From Rhizaria sp. SCN 62-66 (lineage: Eukaryota; Rhizaria, unplaced), in the NCBI GenBank assembly GCA_001724265.1, contig MEDY01000215.1, forward strand, positions 1 to 49,606: a DNA stretch of 49,606 bases. The letters run 5' to 3'. Numbering within the stretch: the stretch's first letter is position 1; each line of letters begins with the position of its first letter. The notes beneath the pieces are model-generated. The model saw only the letters and a list, made by a program, of their open reading frames with translations, was not told where the DNA came from and did no database searches. Below are positions 43,101 to 49,606 of this stretch, in pieces. The position numbers and the translations under genes were made by a program.

Positions 43101-43963
43101 ACCCCGTAGCGCCGCGCGAGGCCGGTGCGCCGCTTAAGCTGGCCGCCGGCGAGCGCGCCGCGGTCGATCCCGTCGCCGCCGACGACGCGCTGCGCCGCGC
43201 GCAGGAGGTGCTGGACGACCGCGCGGCGGATAAGGCGCGCCGGCTCGCGCAGATCCGCAGCAAGGTCTCCGCCGCGGCCGCCGCGGCCGACGGCGACGCA
43301 CTGGACGCCGACGTCGCTCTCGAGGACGGCGAGTACGCCGCTGCTGCTGTTGATGCACAGTCCAAGGCCAAGTCAAAGTCAAAGTCCGCGAAGGAGCCCG
43401 CGCTGAACGAGGCGGAGCTCGCGGAGCGGAGCGTGTTTCCCCTTGGCGCGGGCGCCGACGACGTTGTGTTACCGCGCGAAGGCAGCGTTCGCGACCGCAA
43501 AGCCGTGCTGCGCGCGCTCGCCGACGCCGAAGCGTTGGCCGTGGAGGCGCTCGACGCCCGCGAGCGCGCACGGCAGGTGCAGGATCACAGCGCGCGGCTG
43601 CAGCGCAACGCCGAACGCGTGCTTGACCCGCGTGCTGATGATCCGACGGTGCGCAAAGCGAGCGCGTTCGAAGGGCCCGGCACGTTTGTGCCGCTGCTGC
43701 GGGAGGCGGCCGGGTCGCAGCAGGCGCTGGCGCACGAGCGCGTGTTTCTTAAGCCCGCCGTGTCGTCGACGCTGATCGACCCGGCGCGGACGATCGAGGC
43801 CGAGGAGACGGCGCCGCCCGCCTGGCATGCTGGTGCGCAGTCGGCGTGGGACGAGTACCACAAAGACCAGCTTACCAGTCGTCTCCGCGCGCGCCTCCAG
43901 GAACAGCTTGCTGACCTCGAGGCGGACGACGAGGACGGCGACGGCGGGTTTGACCGCCACTGA
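40198..43963 (+). CDS. Tandem RRM RNA-binding protein
   Basis: Two exons: 40198-40297 and 40464-43963, intron 40298-40463 (GTACGT...ACAG); 1,199 residues. It starts MMSLAKAERVASHIRTTASG. After a charged N-terminus (residues about 60-240, basic coiled-coil-like) comes a compact helical block, SYLSLFPEEEERETLALTDV through KRYFLQALVTSLDNEQYDKF. Two RRM-like domains follow at about residues 620-790 and 790-860. RNP2/RNP1-like strands are VFVTNIP with VHAYVYFAT in the first, and ITLFGL with GACYIHFYT in the second. The first RRM holds an insert of roughly 60 residues. The C-terminal third is charged and helical (DRAADKARRLAQIRSKV) and ends in an acidic GGFDRH. It probably binds RNA; the process (nuclear processing or organellar) cannot be told from sequence. 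I do not recognise a specific orthologue. Terminator TGA. Confidence 0.8.
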
Positions 43964-44407
43964 GCAGTCGGCGCCGGTGAGGCGAGGACTGAGAGAGGGA
44001 CAAACGAATGAGATGGTGTTGATACAACGATGACAACTCGCTCGATATTTATTCATAACACAGTTTTGTGTATTATGGCATCTATAAAGTTAAAAATAAT
44101 TCAATTATCATCTGATTTAAGTTATTTTCTATCCTTAAATTATGTCTATGTTCATTTTTGAGCTGTTTACATGTCCATACCAGTTGAAATTGAACTCTAA
44201 CCACAACTCGGTCTGGTAGCTGTGGAGTTGTGGCTCGATTGGCAGCGGCGGAGAGAAGAGCAATTTTGCGTGAAGCAAAAGTGGCTTGAGACGCGTCAAC
44301 AGTCCGTTCACCGTTGAACTAGCGTTGTGTAGAAGGACAACAGTACCTGCTACATTGATCGATTAAAACACTTAGTCTATCACGTGTGACTTTGCCTGTC
44401 TCCCAGC
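43964..44407. other. AT-rich intergenic region
   Basis: Spacer between the RRM gene and RPC9, both on the plus strand. It should include the RPC9 promoter. No RNA gene or repeat recognised. Confidence 0.45.
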
Positions 44408-45515
44408 ATGGAAATGTACGTCCCTCGCCCCACTCTTTGACCCGACCTATCCGTACCACCTCTTTGCCATCGGCTCGCTTCCCATGAGGTTTTCTTCGCA
44501 AATGTTGCTTGCTCACTTCACACTCGCGCCTGTTATTTGCTTGTATAGCCTTGGTGTTGACGGCTTCCTCTCCGACTACGAGGTTTTCGAGGCGCTCAAC
44601 TCGGCCAACTTCGCGGCCACACCCGAGTTCTCTGACCTCGACTCGCGCCTGCACTCTGTGACGCGCAACATCGACCAGCTGCGCCGCAACCTGCGCAACG
44701 TGCCCGGTGCGACGTTGCCGAACGGGCGGCCCGTGCGCCCGCTGTCAGAGGACCAGCGCCGTCACATGGAGGCCGAGCTTGTGCACGCCACACAACAGCA
44801 GCAGCGCCTGCAACGCGCTGAGGACCTCGCGTGGATCCGCTCCCAGACGCTCAAGTACCTCAGCCACGCGCCGGGCTCCACGCAGTCGGTCGAGCACGTG
44901 CGCGGCTTCTTCACCAAGCTGGCTGCGCTGCAGAAAGAGCACCGATTTGAGCTCATGGCGCATGAGGCGCTGCAGCTCGTCAATCTGCGCCCCACCACCG
45001 CTATCGAGATGCACACCATCGTCGAGCAGTTTACCGAGGTACACACTTGCTCAGACATCTTCAATGCTTCAAAATTATTTATATATGGTATCTATTCGTA
45101 TTGTGATTTGACTCTTTGTTTCTCACCGACATCTTTGGTTTCATAACTCTATTCTTGTTCATTGCTCTTTTAGCGTCTGCGCACGGAGGCCGCGCGCGCC
45201 GCGCTTGAGGCACTGGTGCTGGAGGCGCTGCCCGAGCCGCCGCTCAGAGAGGACGCCGCGAGCGAGGAAGCCGCGGCCGCCGCCGCCGCCGCTGCGGCCG
45301 CCGCGGGCGACTCCTCCTCAGCCGCTGGCGCGGGTAGCGCGGACGCTGACGCCGACGGTGACAGCGAAGTCGAGGACCACGACGCTGCGCTCCACGCGCT
45401 CGCGGACTCGGACGAGCAGCACCGCGCCATGCGCGACGAAGTCGATTTCTCCACCGACGCGCGCGCGCAGGTTGACGCCGAGACCGACGGGCAGCCCGCT
45501 GCCGGAGACGACTGA
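44408..45515 (+). CDS. RPC9: RNA polymerase III subunit RPC9 (CRCP/Rpc17 family)
   Basis: Three exons: 44408-44415 (8 coding bases), 44549-45038 and 45174-45515. Introns are 44416-44548 (GTACGT...ATAG) and 45039-45173 (GTACAC...TTAG). The joined frame begins MEILGVDGFLSDYEV, matching the family start MEVKDANSALLSNYEV; without the micro-exon the start would be an unrelated AT-rich extension from 44484. The HRDC-like core shows SQTLKYLSHAPGSTQSVEHV (human YETLKYISKTPCRHQSPEIV), MAHEALQLVNLRPTTAIEMH (human AEKLQLLNHRPVTAVEIQLM) and VEQFTERL. RPC9 pairs with RPC8 to form the Pol III stalk that helps initiation at tRNA and 5S genes. At 279 residues it is longer than the human 148 because of an insertion of about 70 residues before the core and an acidic Ala-rich tail. 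Terminator TGA. Confidence 0.93.
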
Positions 45516-46366
45516 GAATGATGAGAGAGATTGTGAGAAACCTGGTGAGCTACATGGTGAGCTTAGCGAGGTGTTGCATCCAATCTCGAGCGATTGGGTG
45601 TGGGGTATGGCGTGTGTTCAGTGGTCTACTAGCGCTACGGTGCTGTGTTAGAGCGCGCGCTGTGGCGCTGCGTGACAGACGGACGTTTGACAGGACGACG
45701 AGCGAGGGTCAGATGGCCACGCGCACGTTTCAGACATGACGTATTTATGTAGCACGTCGTCGCCGTTATGGTGGAATAATTCAATATAATACAGACACAT
45801 ATATATAATACCGCTTCCAAATGTGGCTTAGGCTAACCTCATCATTAGCACTTGAATAATGAGCTGAACAGCAGATTTTCGCCGACTCGAATCGGTGTCT
45901 TACAGTGCGTCGGTGCTCACGGTCACTCGGTCTAGAAGCTCGTCGTGCGAAACTAGACGGATCGCCTGTTTCCAATCGTCATTTCTGACCTCCGCCAACG
46001 ACGCCAGGATATGCCTTGCGGAATATTAAGTACCAGTGTTTTTATATTAACAGGAAAAAACATTGCCTTTGTCGTAGGACGTTTTTCTATTGCTCTAAAT
46101 CAAGACTAGCTGGTGCTGATAGTCCGACGGTGCAAGCTCTGCGCGCATCGACGACAAACGCGACTTTTCCGTCTCAAAATGAAAGGACTACATATAACGA
46201 GTGTGTTCTTAGAGAGAATAATACTTTGTTCCACAGGAATACGCGCTTTATTTGCGCACTACACTTGTTTCTTCTCTTCTTTGAACTCCACTTCTCACGT
46301 CATCGCCCCAACCTCTCACTCACTCTGTCTTGGTCGTTGCTCTCCGCCTCTCAGATCAGTCTCAGT
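45516..46366. other. Intergenic region upstream of PDC-E2
   Basis: About 850 bases. The first 200 are moderately GC-rich 3' flank of RPC9; the rest is AT-rich. The E2 frame stays open upstream to 46016, but those codons are AT-rich and unbiased, so they are taken as 5' UTR. No RNA gene recognised. Confidence 0.5.
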
Positions 46367-48010
46367 ATGATGCGTAAGCAGGTTCAGAGCAGCGTCGCTC
46401 GCGTTGCCCGTGCTGTGTCCCAGACTGTTGCCCCCGTCGCCACCGTTGCGGCCCGCGCCTTCTCCGCAGCCCCCGTCGCCGCCGCCCGCCGCGCGCCCCA
46501 GTCCACGGCCGCCTTCTCCGTCGGCGCGTCCCTCGCCGTCTCTAAGGCCGCCGCGTTCTCCGCGGCCGCCTTCCGCGCGCCCGCGCTGGCCGCCGCGCCT
46601 TGCCGCGCCTTCTCCGGCGCCGCTCCTGCGTTCCAGTACCTGACGATGCCCGCGCTGTCGCCCACGATGGAGTCCGGCGGCCTCGCTTCCTGGGCCAAGG
46701 CCGAGGGCGACGAGGTCAAGGCCGGCGATGTGATCGCGCAGATCGAGACGGACAAGGCGACGGTGTCGTTTGACGCCACCGAGGACGGCTTTATCGCCAA
46801 GCTGCTGCTTGCACCCGGCACTCAAAACGTCGCTGTCGGCACCCCCATCGCCATCGTCGTTGAGAACCAGGAGGACGTCGCGCACTTCAAGAACTTCACC
46901 GCCACCGCCTCCTCCTCCTCCGCTTCTGCTCCCGCCGCCGCCGCCGTCCCTGCTGCCGCTGCTCCTGCTGCCGCCGCCGCCCCCGCCGCGGCAGCCGCCC
47001 CTACCGCCGCTGTTGCTGCTTCGAAGACTTCTGGCGGCCGCATCATCGCGTCCCCCGCCGCCAAGACCCTCGCCGCGCAGCGTGGCATCGACCTCTCTCA
47101 GGTCGCCGGCACCGGCCCCGGCCACCGCATCGTCGCCGCCGACGTCGCCGAGTTCGTGCCTTCCGCCGCCCCCGCCGCCGCCGCCGCTGCCCCCGCCGCC
47201 GCCGCGCCCGCCGCCGCGCGCGCCGCCGCCCCCGCCGCCCCCGCCGTCTCTGCCGGCGGCGCTGCGGGCGAGGCTGATGGCGACTTTAAGGACGTCCCGC
47301 TGACGACGATGCGCCGCGTTATCGCCCAGCGCTTGCTGCAGTCGAAGCAGACTGTGCCGCACTACTACGTCACCATGGAGGTCCAGATGGACGCCGTCAA
47401 CGCTCTCCGCGCGCAGCTCAACAAGCAGCTCGCGGCCGGCGCCAAGGATGCCGCGTTGGCGCCCAAGCTCTCGGTCAACGACTTCATTATCAAGGCGACT
47501 GCTGCGGCGCTGCGCAAGGTACCCGCGGTCAACGCGTCGTGGCGCGAGACAGCGATCCGCGAGTTCAACTACGTCGACATCTCGGTCGCCGTGGCCACCG
47601 AGGCCGGGCTCATCACGCCCATCGTGGCCGACGCCGACGGCAAGGGGCTGGCGACCATTTCCAAGGAGATGAAGGACCTCGCCAAGCGCGCGCGCGAAGG
47701 CAAGCTGCAGCCGCAGGAGTTCCAGGGTGGCTGCTTCACCATCTCCAACCTGGGCATGTTCGGCGTCAAGCATTTCTCCGCCATCATCAACCCGCCCCAG
47801 GCCGGCATCCTCGCCGTCGGTGGCTCCGACGTCAAGGTCGTTCCCAACCCCGCGGCCGCGACGGACCCCACTGCGGCGCCCTTCAAGACCGTGACGGTGA
47901 TGTCCGTCACGGCGTCGTTCGACCACCGCGTTGTCGACGGCGCGGTCGGCGCGCAGTGGCTCGACGCGTTCAAGCAGTTCCTCGAGAAGCCCACCACCAT
48001 GCTCCTCTAA
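46367..48010 (+). CDS. DLAT: Dihydrolipoamide acetyltransferase, E2 of pyruvate dehydrogenase
   Basis: 547 residues, single exon, starting at tandem ATGs (MMRKQVQSSVARVARAVSQT). Residues 1-85 are Arg/Ala/Ser-rich without acids, a typical mitochondrial targeting peptide. One lipoyl domain follows (about 87-165: MPALSPTMESGGLASWAKAE; lipoyl Lys130 in ETDKATVSF), then an Ala linker. Next is the E1/E3-binding domain (about 225-263: ASPAAKTLAAQRGIDLSQVA, GTGPGHRIVAADV) and another Ala linker. The catalytic domain (about 305-547) contains QSKQTVPHYYVTMEVQMDAV, GGCFTISNLGMFGVKHFSAI and the active-site DHRVVDGA (His520, Asp524). It ends KPTTMLL, like metazoan and fungal PDC-E2 (human KPITMLL), which confirms TAA as a true stop here. 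It transfers acetyl groups from lipoamide to CoA in the matrix. Many animal E2s have two lipoyl domains; this has one. Confidence 0.97.
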   Translation: MMRKQVQSSVARVARAVSQTVAPVATVAARAFSAAPVAAARRAPQSTAAFSVGASLAVSKAAAFSAAAFRAPALAAAPCRAFSGAAPAFQYLTMPALSPTMESGGLASWAKAEGDEVKAGDVIAQIETDKATVSFDATEDGFIAKLLLAPGTQNVAVGTPIAIVVENQEDVAHFKNFTATASSSSASAPAAAAVPAAAAPAAAAAPAAAAAPTAAVAASKTSGGRIIASPAAKTLAAQRGIDLSQVAGTGPGHRIVAADVAEFVPSAAPAAAAAAPAAAAPAAARAAAPAAPAVSAGGAAGEADGDFKDVPLTTMRRVIAQRLLQSKQTVPHYYVTMEVQMDAVNALRAQLNKQLAAGAKDAALAPKLSVNDFIIKATAAALRKVPAVNASWRETAIREFNYVDISVAVATEAGLITPIVADADGKGLATISKEMKDLAKRAREGKLQPQEFQGGCFTISNLGMFGVKHFSAIINPPQAGILAVGGSDVKVVPNPAAATDPTAAPFKTVTVMSVTASFDHRVVDGAVGAQWLDAFKQFLEKPTTMLL

Positions 48011-48592
48011 GTTAAGCCGCGATGGATGAACTAGAGCGTGAGCGAGAGGCGGCGCGAGTGAGGGGAGCAGATGGGAACAGGGAGACGACGGCCGTTGTTC
48101 ACCGCTGTTCACCATGAAGGTTGTCACAATCGTAACATGTCTTGGCAGCTGAGGCGGTTTATATTATCCTCTGCTGCGACCTATGTGTTCTGACATCCTT
48201 CGCATTTATTCTATGTATTTTGCTGCGTATCATTTCAAAAGCAATGGAGTAGCTTTGCTTTGTGATTGGTGGTGTCTCGGAACTGGATCAAGCAGCATCA
48301 GCGAATGCTGTTGGTGCTGAGTTGTTGTCGAGACGTGTGAGTTTCAGATGTATATTATTTCATCATCAAAATAGAGAAGTTCTAATGTGAATATTCAATT
48401 GCTACTTTTATGTTTGTCTCAAGACCCACGACAAGCTAGAGCTAGCCACCATTTCGTATTTGAGTAGCGTATCGCTCAACGCTGGTGCGTCATGCGACGT
48501 TCATCGCCCCCACTGCTGGTGCTCTCACAGCTTCAGTGCATTTGCGCCGTCTCAGCGTCTGTGACTCACTCCTCACAACGCCTCCGACCTCG
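48011..48592. other. AT-rich intergenic region
   Basis: 3' flank of the E2 gene and AT-rich spacer up to the GC-rich relic that starts near 48590. No gene, repeat or RNA gene seen. The plus-strand open frame 48492-48785 overlaps the relic and reads as His/Arg-rich antisense, so it is not called. Confidence 0.5.
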
Positions 48593-49131
48593 CCTTAGGG
48601 CAGCGATGTTGTGGCACAACCTGCCGCGCCCTCACGTCACAGTCGCCACCGTTGCTGCTCTGCACACGCAGCTCCACAAGCGCCGTGACAACAAGGACCC
48701 GCACCACTGCCGCGACCATCATTACCGCAGCCACCATGGCCGTGACCACTCTGGCGGTCTGATCACGCGTGCCACAAGCATGTAGAGCTGCATCGCCTTA
48801 TCCAGTGCATCGCCGCAGGATGCTTGATTCCCAACCAGATTAATCAGTGCGCCTGGGCCACCTGCCGCAAAGAAAGCTGCCAGGAACACGTTTTACGGCT
48901 CGGCGCCCTCTGCTAACACTGCGGGGTCCGCATTCGTGTCGCCAAGCTCAATGATCATGTGCACCACCTGCAAGAGCCGGCTCAGCAGCTTATTGGGCGG
49001 CGGCGCGGACAATAGGGAGGCAGCAGCCAGCGTCTGTGCACAGTAGCTGAGCGCACCGGAGTCAAGCAGGATCGTTGCCGCAGCGGCCCGGTCGCCATCG
49101 TCTTCACTGGACCCGGTCATCACCGGCACCA
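48593..49131 (-). pseudogene. Broken gene fragment with stop and frameshift
   Basis: An isolated GC-rich block in AT-rich DNA. On the minus strand, from about 49131, one frame reads SSEDDGDRAAAATILLDSGA and later NKLLSRLLQVVHMIIELGDT, helical and armadillo-like, until a TAA at 48895-48893. The same frame continues after the TAA with NVFLAAFFAAGGPGALINLV and GDALDKAMQLYML. Coding character then shifts to another frame (RVVTAMVAAVMMVAAVVRVL, then VELRVQSSNGGDCD) until a TGA near 48590. An in-frame stop plus an apparent frameshift, with no GTACG donor to remove them, point to a decayed gene. TAA is a genuine stop in this genome (see PDC-E2). I do not recognise the parent gene. An unseen intron could instead explain part of this. 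Confidence 0.5.
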
Positions 49132-49359
49132 AATATTTCGTTTTCAAATAAAGTTCGCTGCACAAATCTTCATTTTCACTCTAAACACTCCCTGACATCA
49201 ATGCTTTTGTATAATCAAATTACCAAGTTGTTTGTCTATGGGAGATCCATTGCAATTTTCAATAAACTCATTGTTTGCATCTTGCATTGAATAACCTATG
49301 TATTTCTATCTTACGAATAGTAAGCTTATGTGCTAAGGAACAAAGAAAAGTGAACATCA

Positions 49360-49606
49360 AAACGCCTGCACGTAGATAAACGTCAATTCACAACGTTGCG
49401 CACTATAGAAAGGACGACGCGTCGACGGAAAGCCAGTATCATTGCCGTCAAGATCAATATCCATGGGGTGGTGATGTCGTAGCTGCGACCACTGCCGCAA
49501 GGGACTAGGCTGTCGCGACGTGATGGCCTGCGGCACCGTTACTATAGCCGTCGCCGTTACCATAGTCTAACTGACGGCCTCACCGGCGACATCGGAGAGG
49601 TCGGCG
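49360..49606 (-). CDS. Edge fragment, possibly the 3' end of a gene
   Basis: At the right edge the minus strand is GC-rich again. One frame reads ADLSDVAGEAVS then TAG (49570-49568) and stays open to a TGA at about 49357. A second frame gives QLDYGNGDGYSNGAAGHH, then also a TAG, then SLAAVVAATTSPPHGY and a TGA. Which frame is real cannot be settled without upstream sequence. Both contain a TAG followed by open frame, so this fragment may help or hurt the UAG-sense idea once extended. Confidence 0.3.

Noticed and set aside
45880-45960. Possible tRNA-like segment (GACTCGAATCGG)
   Set aside because: No acceptor stem or anticodon arm could be folded around it by eye.
46016-46366. N-terminal extension of PDC-E2 to 46016
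   Set aside because: AT-rich unbiased codons and no targeting-peptide character; the tandem ATG at 46367 starts a typical mitochondrial presequence.
46316-48127. A 603-codon frame antisense to PDC-E2
   Set aside because: Gly/Arg-rich shadow of the Ala-rich E2 frame; E2 carries all the family motifs.
48893-48895. In-frame TAA as evidence that UAA is also reassigned
   Set aside because: Seven genes end in TAA, including PDC-E2 at its conserved C-terminus. The block around 48893 also has a frame change, so a decayed gene is simpler.

Overview
This window is nuclear DNA of a unicellular eukaryote that I cannot place. The evidence is spliceosomal introns in nine genes and eukaryote-only proteins: clathrin heavy chain, VPS51, RPN13, DSS1/SEM1, RPC9, Tah18/NDOR1, a CXC/tesmin protein and mitochondrial PDC-E2. 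Genes are very GC-rich with almost only G or C at third codon positions, and the proteins carry long Ala-rich insertions. Intergenic DNA and introns are AT-rich, so gene edges show as sharp composition steps. I saw no tRNA, rRNA, CRISPR array or transposon.

Layout. Minus strand 1-2180: Gln/Ser/Ala-rich protein, 3' end outside the window. Plus strand: signal-peptide HEAT-repeat protein (3290-4294), RPN13 (4840-6016), a greatly enlarged VPS51 (6522-11624), CXC/tesmin DNA-binding protein (12149-15793). Minus strand: clathrin heavy chain (16590-22086), DSS1/SEM1 (23138-23589), a NOG1-like pseudo-GTPase fused to a drug/metabolite transporter (23924-27964), an unrecognised four-exon protein of about 1,528 residues (28400-33363), an SCP2-type thiolase (33902-35200), NDOR1/Tah18 (35912-39817). 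Plus strand: tandem-RRM protein (40198-43963), RPC9 (44408-45515), PDC-E2 (46367-48010). The right end holds a broken gene and an edge fragment on the minus strand.

Two observations stand out. (1) UAG appears to be a sense codon, probably Gln: two genes contain an in-frame TAG with GC3-rich coding sequence continuing in the same frame on both sides. One sits inside a Gln run with Gln codons on both sides. None of the 13 complete genes ends in TAG (7 TAA, 6 TGA). (2) The 23924-27964 gene encodes a NOG1 N-domain plus a GTPase-like domain whose nucleotide-binding motifs are all lost, joined in one open frame to an SLC35F-like transporter.

I reconstructed 14 introns; in every case the exon phases close. 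Eleven of the 14 begin GTACG rather than GTAAG/GTGAG, which suggests an unusual 5' splice-site consensus. The genes are ordinary cell-biology genes (membrane traffic, proteasome, transcription, Fe-S assembly, mitochondrial metabolism) with no sign of operons or a shared pathway.
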